Positions 1 to 7,355 of a stretch of 9,542 nucleotides of DNA are shown one piece after another. The notes below the pieces were generated by a model. That model had not been told where the DNA came from. It did no database searches and was given only the letters and a program-made list of their open reading frames with translations. The position numbers and the translations under genes are program-made. The DNA is from Ruminococcaceae bacterium UBA5295 (GTDB taxonomy: Bacteria > Bacillota > Clostridia > Oscillospirales > Acutalibacteraceae), in the NCBI GenBank assembly GCA_002411365.1, contig DHSD01000002.1, forward strand, positions 1 to 9,542. Direction: 5' to 3'. Positions within the stretch are counted from its first letter, which is position 1. Each line of letters starts with the position of its first letter.

Positions 1-12
1 TATTGCCGCATG

Positions 13-48
13 AAAACAGCTGCGTGGATTTCCACGCAGCTGTTTTTT
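13..48 (+). terminator. Strong intrinsic terminator
   Basis: A perfect 16-bp inverted repeat (13-28 and 31-46, with core ACAGCTGCGTGGA) with a very tight loop is followed by a run of six T at 43-48. It would end a rightward transcript entering from outside the window. On the other strand the stem is followed by only four T, so weak bidirectional action is possible and could also stop leftward transcription running out of znuCB and the transposase relic. Confidence 0.85.
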
Positions 49-65
49 GTATGGTTCAAATTAAT

Positions 66-90
66 GGCTCTATGTCAATAGTTTGGGTGG
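66..90 (-). repeat. ISL3-type terminal inverted repeat (one end only)
   Basis: The sequence beginning GGCTCTATGTCAATAG resembles the tips of ISL3-family elements, which commonly start GGCTCTTTGTCAA or similar. The transposase stop codon (TAG at 70-72) lies inside it, as is common for the transposase-proximal end of this family. The eight bases outside the tip (58-65) are AT-rich, which suits the 8-bp target duplications of the family. No matching opposite end or duplicated target is visible before znuB, so only one end remains. The exact inner boundary of the repeat is uncertain. Confidence 0.6.
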
Positions 91-420
91 TGGCTCCATA
101 ATGGAAGCAGTGGGAAGCAGTGGGAAGCTTGCTCCTTTTTGCGTTACAAAACTGAACATGCGCAGAATACGATTGCAAAAACGCCGGAAATTTCGGTAAC
201 CGTAAACATTGCATTTCAGGATCTTGATTTTGTTGTTAACCTCGTCGGTAAAGCCATTCGCGTGACGACAGTCGAATGAATTTAAAATGCCTTTTGACCA
301 GCGCACCAGGGTGTTTCCGCAACTGATGAATTTTGCCAGACCACTATTTTGCGCGGCCATAATCCAACGGGAAAGAGTAGTAATACCGGCGCTTTCGAAA
401 AATTAAAGCAGCGCGTTTTC
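70..420 (-). pseudogene. ISL3-family transposase, C-terminal remnant
   Basis: Read leftward, the frame contains ILNSFDCRHANGFTDEVNNK followed by IKILKCNVYGYRNFRRFCNR and ILRMF. This is the conserved C-terminal DDE-domain stretch of ISL3 transposases (typically NGFTEG.NNKIKVLKR..YG.RNF.RFRNRI). The match continues upstream of the first ATG (at 360) through FFESAGITTLSRWIMAAQNS, but is interrupted by an in-frame TAA at 403-405 with another TAA further upstream near 439-441. Only about 110 of the usual 400-plus codons remain, and the catalytic core before this tail is missing. An imperfect 10-bp tandem repeat (GGAAGCAGTG at 103-112 and 113-122) sits in the last codons. It is surely non-functional. 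It lies on the same strand as znuB and begins within about 40 bp of its stop. The upstream boundary is approximate. Confidence 0.8.
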
Positions 421-462
421 CAAAGCTGGGAATGTCTTTTACTGTTTATATGAGATAAAGCA

Positions 463-1293
463 TTAGCTCTGCTGATGCTTTTCTATTACTGGCTGTTTTG
501 CCCTCGCCGATATTTTACGGGACAGTATTACGACGATGAGTACGGCAACCGAAATAAGAGCCGTAAAGCCACCGGGTGCCACATTCAAATAATAAGAAAT
601 GAAAAGACCGGAAAGAATATCAATTGTGCTGAATAGGATTGAAAAGAGAAGCGTGCTTTTAAAACCTTTGTTTAACTGCAGTGCCGTAGCTACTGGCAGG
701 GCAATCATGGAACTTAAAACGAGCACGCCAACAATTCTTATGGAAACGGAAATTGCGGATGCGGCAAGAATTGCGAAGATGTAATTTATCAACTTTACTT
801 TTACGCCTGCTACTTTTGCAGCTTCTTCATCGTATGCGATATAAAGAAGCTGGTTGTAAAGAAAAATCAATGTGAGAACGGAGATAATGCTGAGGATAAA
901 TATTGTTATCATGTCCGAATCAGTTACGGTGAGTACGCTGCCAAAAAGGAAAGCGTCTGCGTTGGTATGCAGTTTTCCAGAGCTGATAATTGTTATTGCG
1001 ATGCCTACACTGAGTGAGAGCACGACCGTAAGTATAAGGTCCGTATATTTTTTAAAATAGGTGCGCAGAAATTCAATAAGGGCTCCACAGATGGATGTAA
1101 ATATGAAAGCGCCGAGCACGGGGCTTTGGCCGCAGAGAAGTCCAAGTGTGATGCCTGCAAGCGACGCGTGTGACAGTGTATCCCCTATCATTGAATACCG
1201 CCGCAACACGAGAAAAATTCCAATACATGGGCATAGGATAGCTATGAAAAATGATACGAACAGAGAGTTCTGCATGAATCTGTATTGAAGCAT
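463..1293 (-). CDS. znuB: Zinc/manganese ABC transporter permease (ABC-3 family)
   Basis: This is the membrane subunit of a high-affinity Zn2+ or Mn2+ importer, forming the pore that works with the ATPase encoded just upstream and the ZnuA-like lipoprotein. The 276-residue protein is almost entirely hydrophobic, with about eight transmembrane segments, the usual ABC-3 size. The family signature after the first segment is clear (FLVLRRYSMIGDTLSHASLAG, GDTLSH at residues 37-42). The cytoplasmic coupling loop YDEEAAKVAGVK is also typical. The ATG at 1293 gives the normal family N-terminus (MLxYxFMQ) and is preceded by an AGAAAGGAAA ribosome site 17 bp after the znuC stop, so the two genes are co-transcribed and probably translationally coupled. 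The substrate (Zn or Mn) cannot be decided from this protein. No hairpin terminator follows it before the IS relic. Its base composition looks AT-richer than the PFOR gene. Confidence 0.93.
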   Translation of the reverse strand: MLQYRFMQNSLFVSFFIAILCPCIGIFLVLRRYSMIGDTLSHASLAGITLGLLCGQSPVLGAFIFTSICGALIEFLRTYFKKYTDLILTVVLSLSVGIAITIISSGKLHTNADAFLFGSVLTVTDSDMITIFILSIISVLTLIFLYNQLLYIAYDEEAAKVAGVKVKLINYIFAILAASAISVSIRIVGVLVLSSMIALPVATALQLNKGFKSTLLFSILFSTIDILSGLFISYYLNVAPGGFTALISVAVLIVVILSRKISARAKQPVIEKHQQS

Positions 1294-1310
1294 TACACTG
1301 ATTTCCTTTC

Positions 1311-1964
1311 TTATCCTTTTAAAAACTCCTCTGCATAACGTTCAGGTGTGCAGAAATGGCCTTTTCCATTGCATAGATGGTAAATCATTGTTGAATTTGC
1401 AATGGCGGCATCAAGGTTATGCTCTACAGATAGTACTGTTATGCCATTTTGCCTGTTGATTTTTTTAAGGAAGCCATAAATTTCTTTCTGGCTGCCGATG
1501 TCTATGCCTGTAGATGGCTCGTCGAGGATAAGTAAATCCGGATGCCCTATTAATGCGCGCGCAATTAAAATCTTTTGGCTTTGCCCACCGGAAAGCGTGC
1601 CCATGAGCTTATTTTGAAAACCATCCATGCCTACAAGTTGAAGGCATTTTTTGACGTCGCTTTTGTCTTTAATTTTAAGTAGTTTCCGGTAAGCGTTAAG
1701 CACTTCAAAGACAGTGATTGGGAATCCGCTGTTTGAGAAATCGTTTTTTTGCGGGACATACCCTATGCGTTTCGCATTAGTTGTTATAGTCCCTTTTGTA
1801 GGCTTTAAAAATTTCAGGATAAGTTTCATCAGGGTGCTTTTCCCGCATCCATTTTCGCCGAGCACCGATATATATGCGCCGTTTTTAATTTCAAAGCTGA
1901 TTTCGTCTAATATATATGGCGGAGAGCCGCTGTAAGAAAAATACAGGCCGTTTGCCTTTATCAT
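1311..1964 (-). CDS. znuC: Zinc/manganese ABC transporter ATP-binding protein
   Basis: This cytoplasmic ATPase powers metal import through ZnuB. All ABC landmarks are present (numbered from the chosen ATG): Walker A GENGCGKST at 36-44, Q-loop glutamine 72 in YVPQK, signature LSGGQ at 124-128, Walker B LLILDEP at 144-150, a D-loop-like GID, and the switch histidine 182 in SVEHN. At 217 aa it is a little shorter than many ZnuC proteins because of a brief C-terminus. I prefer the ATG at 1964 over an upstream GTG at 1976: AGGTGGT lies 7-8 nt before the ATG, while the GTG falls inside that ribosome site. It is the first gene of a leftward operon with znuB and is divergent from znuA, the same arrangement as znuA/znuCB in E. 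coli. It is probably controlled by the palindrome at 2043-2063. Confidence 0.93.
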   Translation of the reverse strand: MIKANGLYFSYSGSPPYILDEISFEIKNGAYISVLGENGCGKSTLMKLILKFLKPTKGTITTNAKRIGYVPQKNDFSNSGFPITVFEVLNAYRKLLKIKDKSDVKKCLQLVGMDGFQNKLMGTLSGGQSQKILIARALIGHPDLLILDEPSTGIDIGSQKEIYGFLKKINRQNGITVLSVEHNLDAAIANSTMIYHLCNGKGHFCTPERYAEEFLKG

Positions 1965-2009
1965 AAAAAACACCACCTATAAATTATTTTAGTCGCTTTA
2001 TTTTTTTCC

Positions 2010-2039
2010 TTGACAAATCAATAGCAACAAGACTATTAT
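2010..2039 (+). promoter_or_regulatory. Putative znuA promoter
   Basis: A consensus TTGACA (2010-2015) is followed after 18 bp by TATTAT (2034-2039). The start would be near 2046, inside the candidate operator at 2043-2063, a position suited to repression. The ribosome site GGAGGA (2074-2079) lies 9 nt before the znuA ATG. Confidence 0.6.
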
Positions 2040-2064
2040 AAATGCAAATGCAATTCATTTGCAA
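2035..2064 (-). promoter_or_regulatory. Putative znuCB promoter
   Basis: On the minus strand there is TTGCAA (2059-2064), an 18-bp spacer, and a perfect TATAAT (2035-2040). Transcription would start near 2028. The -10 box overlaps that of the rightward znuA promoter, so the two polymerases should not bind together. The palindromic candidate operator fills most of the spacer. Assigned from sequence only. Confidence 0.5.
2043..2063. promoter_or_regulatory. 21-bp palindrome, candidate metal-repressor operator
   Basis: Perfect 8-bp arms TGCAAATG (2043-2050) and CATTTGCA (2056-2063) flank a 5-bp centre, CAATT. It overlaps the predicted start of znuA and the spacer of the znuCB promoter, so one bound dimer could control both units. 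Size and symmetry suit a Fur-family regulator such as Zur. It is not a close match to the B. subtilis Zur box as I know it, so the regulator's identity is inferred from context only. Confidence 0.55.
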
Positions 2065-2088
2065 GTACTTTTTGGAGGATTATCAAAA

Positions 2089-3027
2089 ATGCTAAGAAAA
2101 TTAAAGAAAATGACTGCAGTACTTTTAGGTCTCCTTGCCGCCGTATCTTTTTCTGCCTGTGGCAAGGCAGGGAGCAGCTCGTCAGGGAACAGCCGCCAGC
2201 CGTCTGGCAAAAAGGTCAAAGTTTCGGTCTCATTCAATGCGATGAAAGAGTTTGCTGAAGCTGTAGGGCGGGATAAAGTTGAGATTTCAACAATAATTCC
2301 GGACGGTACGGAACCGCATGATTTTCAGCCGAAAGCGAAAGATCTCGCGAATCTAAGTTCAGCTCAGGTCTTTGTTTACAGTGGATTTGGAATGGAGCAG
2401 TGGGCTAAAAAGGCAGTAGAAGCGGCAAACAATCCGGAGCTCGTTGTGGTCGAAGCTTCAAAAAGCGCTGAGCCAATAAAGAATACGGATGCCGGAGAAA
2501 TCAAGGAGCATGGCCAGTACGACCCGCATATATGGCTAAGTCTCAAAGGGGCAGAGATAGAAGCAAAAAATATCCGTGACGGGCTGATTAAGGCAGATCC
2601 GGACGACAGGGACTATTTTACAAAAAACTATAATTCATTTTCGGCAGAAATTGAAAGTCTCTTTTCGGAGTATAAGACAAAGTTCAGCAAAACCAAGAGT
2701 AAAAGTTTTGTAACTGGCCATGCGGCTTTTGCATACCTCTGCCGTGACTTTGGCCTGCAGCAGAACAGCGTTGAAGATGTTTTTGCCGAAGGTGAGCCGA
2801 GTGCCAAGAAACTTTCAAACCTTGTTGATTACTGCAAAAAAAATCATGTGAAAACAGTTTTTGTGGAGGACATGGTGAGCCCGAACGTTTCACAGACCCT
2901 CGCGAACCAGGTAGGTGCAAAAGTGGAGCAGATTTATACAATAGAGAGCAGTGAGAAAAACAAAAACTATATCGACCGTGTGAAATCAAACCTTCAGGAG
3001 ATTTACAGCAGCCTTACTGAGCAGTAA
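2089..3027 (+). CDS. znuA: Metal-binding lipoprotein of the Zn/Mn ABC transporter
   Basis: This extracellular substrate-binding protein of cluster A-I (ZnuA/TroA/AdcA type) captures the metal and hands it to ZnuB. The 312-aa product starts with a lysine-rich signal peptide and a lipobox FSAC, so Cys24 would be lipidated and anchored to the membrane; a Ser/Gly-rich linker follows. Family ligands are visible: His77 in EPHDFQP, His147 in DPHIWL, His211 in TGHAAFAYL, and an acidic fourth ligand, probably Glu286 in YTIES. The His-rich loop found in many zinc-specific ZnuA proteins is reduced to EHGQYDPH, so zinc specificity is not certain. The ATG at 2089 is chosen because GGAGGA lies 9 nt upstream and it gives a normal signal peptide; a TTG at 2059 would put the ribosome site inside the gene. 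It is divergent from znuCB and is followed by its own terminator. Confidence 0.92.
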   Translation: MLRKLKKMTAVLLGLLAAVSFSACGKAGSSSSGNSRQPSGKKVKVSVSFNAMKEFAEAVGRDKVEISTIIPDGTEPHDFQPKAKDLANLSSAQVFVYSGFGMEQWAKKAVEAANNPELVVVEASKSAEPIKNTDAGEIKEHGQYDPHIWLSLKGAEIEAKNIRDGLIKADPDDRDYFTKNYNSFSAEIESLFSEYKTKFSKTKSKSFVTGHAAFAYLCRDFGLQQNSVEDVFAEGEPSAKKLSNLVDYCKKNHVKTVFVEDMVSPNVSQTLANQVGAKVEQIYTIESSEKNKNYIDRVKSNLQEIYSSLTEQ

Positions 3028-3049
3028 AAATTTCGGGTTTTATTTAGAA

Positions 3050-3090
3050 GGGCAGGCGGCAAGCAAACAAGCCGCCTGCCCAATATTTTT
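3050..3090 (+). terminator. znuA terminator
   Basis: The 11-bp GC-rich stem GGGCAGGCGGC / GCCGCCTGCCC (3050-3060 and 3071-3081) has a 10-nt loop and is followed by a T-rich tail ending in five T. It begins about 20 nt after the znuA stop and separates znuA from the PFOR gene. Confidence 0.88.
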
Positions 3091-3120
3091 GCATAAAACA
3101 GATTTTGTTATGGCAGAAAA

Positions 3121-3149
3121 TTGACATTTTTAAAATTATATTATATAGT
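3121..3149 (+). promoter_or_regulatory. Promoter of the PFOR gene
   Basis: Consensus TTGACA (3121-3126), a 17-bp spacer and TATAGT (3144-3149) form a near-ideal housekeeping promoter, as suits a highly expressed central enzyme. The start would be near 3156, leaving a leader of about 65 nt. The promoter is bracketed by a 7-bp inverted repeat, TATGGCA (3109-3115) and TGCCATA (3166-3172), whose role is unknown. No Rex-type TTGTGAA-TTCACAA site was seen. Confidence 0.7.
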
Positions 3150-3222
3150 ATTTAATATCAGATGTTGCCATATAATGCGAATAATCTGAAATTTGTTGGC
3201 ACGAAAGCAGGAGGATTCCATA

Positions 3223-6200
3223 ATGGGCAGAAGTATGAAAACAATGGATGGAAACGAAGCTGCGGCGTATGTTTCATATGCTTTCACTGAAGTTTCGACC
3301 ATTTATCCAATCACGCCATCATCACCGATGGCGGATCATGTTGACGTCTGGGCTGCAAACGGAAAGAAAAATCTGTTCGGCCAGCCGGTGCGCCTCGTAG
3401 AGATGGAGAGCGAATGCGGTGCTGCCGGCGCCATGCACGGCTCACTTGAGTCGGGAGCGCTTACAACATCATACACCGCTTCTCAGGGGCTTATGCTTAT
3501 GATACCAGCTCTCTACCGCATGAGCGGTGAACTGCTGCCGGGTGTTCTGCACGTGAGTTCAAGGACTGTAGGAACCCATGCGTTCTCTATTTTCGGCGAC
3601 CATTCTGACGTAATGGCCTGCCGTCAGACTGGGTTTGCCATGATATGCGACGGCAGCGTGCAGGAAGTTATGGATCTTACGGCAGTCCCTCATCTCGCAG
3701 CAGTCGAAGGCCGTGTTCCTTTCCTGCATTTCTTTGACGGGTTCCGTACGTCACACGAGATTCAGAAAGTTGAAGTAATGGATTATGAGGACCTGCGGCC
3801 GTTAATCAACAGGAAAGCGCTTGACGCATTCCGCGCTAATGCCCTTAACCCTGACCACCCGATTCAGCGCAGCACAGTACAGAATCCTGATATCTTCTTT
3901 CAGGCGCGTGAATCTGCAAACCGCTATTATGAAGCACTGCCGGATGTCGTCGAAAAATATATGGAAGCGATAACAAGGATAACCGGGCGTGAATACCATC
4001 CTTTTGATTATTATGGCGCGCCTGATGCGGAATATGTAATAATTGCCATGGGTTCGGTCAGCGGAACAGCTAAAGAAGTCGTAGATTACCTCCGCAAGTC
4101 GGGTGAAAAGGTCGGATTCCTGCAGGTGAGGCTTTACCGTCCTTTCTCTGCAAAATATTTCTTTCGAGCCATGCCTGAAAGCGCACGAGCCGTAGCAGTG
4201 CTTGACCGCACTAAAGAGCCGGGCTCATACGGCGAACCGCTTTATGAGGACGTATGCTCCGTCTTTGCAAACAGCGGGCGGAATGTAAAAATATATGGCG
4301 GACGCTATGGGCTTTCATCAAAAGACACTACCCCTGCGCATATCATTGCCGTATTTGACAACCTTAAGCAGGTAGAGCCCATGAACCATTTCACTGTCGG
4401 AATAGATGACGATGTTACGCACCATTCACTGCCAGTAGGCAAACCTGTTGGCTGCGGCGACCCTGAGACTGTAAGCTGCAAATTCTGGGGCCTTGGTTCT
4501 GATGGGACGGTCGGTGCAAATAAAAATTCAATTAAAATTATCGGCGACAATACCGACAAATATGTTCAGGCCTATTTTGAATATGATACGAAAAAATCAG
4601 GCGGCGTGACAAAGTCGCACCTACGTTTTGGCAACAAGCCTATCCGCTCAGCATACCTTGTGACAAAAGCGGACTTTGTCGCCTGCCATAAAGCTTCTTA
4701 TATGAAGCAGTATGATATCCTTTCCGATTTAAAGCAGGGCGGCACATTTCTGCTCAACTGCAGCTGGAGCCCTGAAGAGCTCAACACGCATCTTCCGGCT
4801 AAAGTAAAGCGCTATATTGTAAACAACAATATACATTTTTACACAATAGACGCAACAAAGATAGCTGCTGAGATAGGCCTTCGCAACCGCACCAACACTG
4901 TTCTGCAGTCGGCATTTTTCCGTCTTGCGGGGATACTGCCGATTGAGGATGCAAAGAAATACATGAAAAAGGCAATACACGATACATACCTCAAAAAAGG
5001 CGAAAAAATTATCAGCATGAACTACGCTGCTGTCGACCGCGGCGCAGAGGAAGTCTGCGAGGTGCACATACCGGCCGACTGGAAGAACGCACAGGATGAG
5101 CCAAAGAAAAATACAGCTGGTCTGCCGCCGTATATCCGCAACGTAATGATACCTGTTGACGGGCTGAAAGGCGATTCGCTCCCTGTAAGCACTTTTGCAG
5201 GTGCTGAAGACGGCACGGTTCCGCTCGGCACATCAAAATATGAGAAGCGCGGCACAGCCGTGGAGGTGCCAAGATGGGATCCTGACAAGTGCATCCAGTG
5301 CAACTGGTGCTCATATTACTGCCCGCATGCGGCAATACGCCCGTTCCTGCTTACGAAAGAAGAGAGGCAGGCGGCACCGAAAGGCTACCGCACAGTGGAA
5401 ACAAAAGAAAAGCAGCTCGAAGGGCTGGAGTTCCGTGTCCAGACCGACCCGCTTGACTGCACCGGGTGCGGCTCATGCTCTCAGGTATGTCCTGCGCCGG
5501 ATAAGGCTATAGAGATGGTTCCGCTTGAGACACAACTTTCGGAGCAGAAAAACTGGGAATACTCGCTTTCGCTGCCGAGAAAAGAAAACCCGCTTAATAA
5601 ATTCACTGTAAAAGGCAGCCAGTTTGAGCAGCCTCTGCTCGAATTTTCTGGCGCCTGCGCCGGATGCGGTGAGACGCCGTATATGAAGCTGATGACGCAG
5701 CTTTTCGGCGACCGCATGGTTATTGCAAATGCGACGGGCTGCACACAGGCATGGGGCGCGGCAGCTCCATGTGTCCCTTACACGAAGAACAAAGACGGCC
5801 ATGGCCCGGCTTTCTCAAACTCGCTTTTTGAAAACAACGCTGAGTTTTCACTCGGCATGTGCCTTGCGAACCTTCAGCGCAGGGAGCGCCTCGCGATGAC
5901 GGCAAAAGAGCTTATGGGAAAAACCGAGAATGGTTCTGTAAAAGATGCCCTTAAAAACTGGCTTGATGGATATGACAAGTCTGACAGTACACGTGAGCGC
6001 GCCGCAGATGTCGTCGCTGCTGTAAAAGCTGATTCACAGTCGGCAGACAGCGGGCTGTGCAGTGAAATTCTCAAAGCGCAGGATCAGCTCGTTAAAAAGT
6101 CAATTTGGATGTACGGCGGCGACGGATGGGCCTACGATATTGGCTTTGGCGGGCTTGACCATGTGCTTTCGCTTGGCCTCGACATGAATGTTTTAATCGT

Positions 6201-6750
6201 CGACACAGAAGTTTATTCGAACACAGGTGGCCAGGCGTCAAAAGCTACGCCTGTAGGCGCAGTTGCGCAGTTTGCGGCTGCCGGTAAAAAAACAAGCAGA
6301 AAAGACCTTGGTGCAATTTTCATGACGTACGGCAATATTTATGTGGCGCAGGTGGCAATGGGTGCCAACCCTAACCAACTTGTGCGTGTGCTCAAAGAAG
6401 CCGAGGCATACCCCGGCCCGTCTGTGATTATTGCTTATGCGCCTTGCATAAGCCACGGAATTGTTAAAGGAATGGCATATGCTCAGCCGGAGTCGAAGCT
6501 CGCTGTTCAGAGCGGTTTCTGGACGCTTTACCATTACAACCCGCAGTACAGGAAACAGGGGAGAAATCCTTTTGTGCTTGATTCTCCTGCACCATCTGTC
6601 TCTCTGCGTGACTTCCTCGGCGGCGAGGTCCGCTTTGCAGCTTTGAAGCGCACTTTTCCTGAGCACGCTGAAGAGCTTATGCAAAAGGCTGAAACAGATG
6701 CGGCAAATAAGTACCGCTATTACCGCCGCCTTGCACAGCAGTCTGACTGA
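3223..6750 (+). CDS. nifJ: Pyruvate:ferredoxin (flavodoxin) oxidoreductase
   Basis: This cytoplasmic enzyme oxidises pyruvate with CoA to acetyl-CoA and CO2, passing electrons to ferredoxin; it is the main route from glycolysis to acetyl-CoA in anaerobes. The 1175-aa single-chain form is complete. The N-terminal half has YPITPSSPMAD (Thr31), Glu64 in MESECG and Arg114 in SSRTVG, residues that match the substrate and TPP sites of the Desulfovibrio africanus enzyme. A ferredoxin domain carries two 4Fe-4S motifs (Cys690, 693, 696, 700 and Cys746, 749, 752, 756). Ligands for the third cluster are Cys812, 815, 840 and probably 1075 (APCISHG). The TPP-binding motif is GDG at 966-968 with Asn1000 in YSNTGGQ. 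It ends near residue 1175, so the C-terminal extension that shields clusters from oxygen in D. africanus is absent. The ATG at 3223 has AGGAGG 8 nt upstream; the frame stays open to a TTG at 3193, which has no support. It appears monocistronic. Confidence 0.97.
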   Translation: MGRSMKTMDGNEAAAYVSYAFTEVSTIYPITPSSPMADHVDVWAANGKKNLFGQPVRLVEMESECGAAGAMHGSLESGALTTSYTASQGLMLMIPALYRMSGELLPGVLHVSSRTVGTHAFSIFGDHSDVMACRQTGFAMICDGSVQEVMDLTAVPHLAAVEGRVPFLHFFDGFRTSHEIQKVEVMDYEDLRPLINRKALDAFRANALNPDHPIQRSTVQNPDIFFQARESANRYYEALPDVVEKYMEAITRITGREYHPFDYYGAPDAEYVIIAMGSVSGTAKEVVDYLRKSGEKVGFLQVRLYRPFSAKYFFRAMPESARAVAVLDRTKEPGSYGEPLYEDVCSVFANSGRNVKIYGGRYGLSSKDTTPAHIIAVFDNLKQVEPMNHFTVGIDDDVTHHSLPVGKPVGCGDPETVSCKFWGLGSDGTVGANKNSIKIIGDNTDKYVQAYFEYDTKKSGGVTKSHLRFGNKPIRSAYLVTKADFVACHKASYMKQYDILSDLKQGGTFLLNCSWSPEELNTHLPAKVKRYIVNNNIHFYTIDATKIAAEIGLRNRTNTVLQSAFFRLAGILPIEDAKKYMKKAIHDTYLKKGEKIISMNYAAVDRGAEEVCEVHIPADWKNAQDEPKKNTAGLPPYIRNVMIPVDGLKGDSLPVSTFAGAEDGTVPLGTSKYEKRGTAVEVPRWDPDKCIQCNWCSYYCPHAAIRPFLLTKEERQAAPKGYRTVETKEKQLEGLEFRVQTDPLDCTGCGSCSQVCPAPDKAIEMVPLETQLSEQKNWEYSLSLPRKENPLNKFTVKGSQFEQPLLEFSGACAGCGETPYMKLMTQLFGDRMVIANATGCTQAWGAAAPCVPYTKNKDGHGPAFSNSLFENNAEFSLGMCLANLQRRERLAMTAKELMGKTENGSVKDALKNWLDGYDKSDSTRERAADVVAAVKADSQSADSGLCSEILKAQDQLVKKSIWMYGGDGWAYDIGFGGLDHVLSLGLDMNVLIVDTEVYSNTGGQASKATPVGAVAQFAAAGKKTSRKDLGAIFMTYGNIYVAQVAMGANPNQLVRVLKEAEAYPGPSVIIAYAPCISHGIVKGMAYAQPESKLAVQSGFWTLYHYNPQYRKQGRNPFVLDSPAPSVSLRDFLGGEVRFAALKRTFPEHAEELMQKAETDAANKYRYYRRLAQQSD

Positions 6751-6776
6751 AGTTCAAAAATATAATTTAAGTAATT

Positions 6777-6813
6777 ATGGCTCTACAGATTTTTATTCTG
6801 CGGGGCCATTTTT
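6777..6813 (+). terminator. PFOR terminator
   Basis: ATGGCTCTACAGA (6777-6789) pairs with TCTGCGGGGCCAT (6797-6809) through 13 positions with one mismatch and two G-U pairs; five T follow (6809-6813). It lies 27 nt past the nifJ stop. On the opposite strand there is no T-run, so it should not act efficiently on the leftward operon that ends at 6905. Confidence 0.8.
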
Positions 6814-6904
6814 ATGTTGCTGAGCACATTGTAAATTGCCGTATCTTTAAGCTGGTGTTGCAAGTGATAAAAAACGGTTATGGCATAAATTATTCTGTGT
6901 AAGC

Positions 6905-7318
6905 TCAGCTTTCATCGGGACTATGCGGTTTGCAGCTGCTTCCTTCCTTTTTGTGTGCCGCTTCTTCAAGGATATCTGCAATGTGGTACCAGTGCTGCAC
7001 CGTGTTTTCAAGACGGAAGTAATGGAATATGTAGCAGGCCATAAAGACCACCATAACCATCATAAGGCAAAAAACGCCGAGTGATGACTGCCCTGTGAGA
7101 AGGTAAAGCATGAGAAGCAGAATGGAACAGACGACTGTAAGCGCCGTCACGATAAAATGGACAAACCTTTCGTGCTGCAGCCACCGCAGCCGCTCCAAAT
7201 GCCGCCTTAGCAGGTATGATGGGTCTTCACCGCTTTTCAGACGCTTTTCGAGGCCATCTTCATATTCCCTGCATGTTTTCATAATGTCGATGCCAAAACG
7301 GTCTTTTTTCCGGTTCAT
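6905..7318 (-). CDS. Two-pass membrane protein of the Xre-ImmA operon, function unknown
   Basis: The 137-aa protein has a charged cytoplasmic N-terminal half (about residues 1-52, with probable helical RRHLERLRWLQHERFVHF leading into the membrane). Two hydrophobic segments follow at about 53-75 and 79-101, joined by a very short GQSS turn, and then a charged C-terminal tail of about 35 residues (WYHIADILEEAAHKKEG). Both tails should face the cytoplasm. I do not recognise a named family. The ATG at 7318 is chosen because AGGGGG lies 7 nt upstream; an in-frame ATG at 7417 would overlap the protease gene by 62 nt and has no such support. It starts 37 bp after the protease stop and is the last gene of the operon. 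By position it may sense or transmit a membrane signal to the protease/repressor pair, or anchor it; this is inference. Confidence 0.7.
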   Translation of the reverse strand: MNRKKDRFGIDIMKTCREYEDGLEKRLKSGEDPSYLLRRHLERLRWLQHERFVHFIVTALTVVCSILLLMLYLLTGQSSLGVFCLMMVMVVFMACYIFHYFRLENTVQHWYHIADILEEAAHKKEGSSCKPHSPDES

Positions 7319-7355
7319 TGCTAAGCCCCCTAAATTAAAAGTAAGCAGAATGCCT

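Noticed and set aside
103..128. Tandem repeat GGAAGCAGTG as a possible array or CRISPR
   Set aside because: Only two and a half copies without spacers, within the end of the transposase relic.
1965..1976. GTG start for znuC four codons upstream
   Set aside because: The GTG sits inside the AGGTGGT ribosome site that is correctly spaced for the ATG at 1964.
3171..3176. A second TATAAT upstream of PFOR as an alternative promoter
   Set aside because: No acceptable -35 box lies 16-18 bp upstream, and a better promoter is present at 3121-3149.
5473..6684. Long open frames on the minus strand inside the PFOR gene (for example 5473-5802 and 6238-6684)
   Set aside because: They lie antisense to a fully conserved enzyme, have no ribosome sites and show cysteine/arginine-rich, low-plausibility sequence; they are shadows of its codon use.
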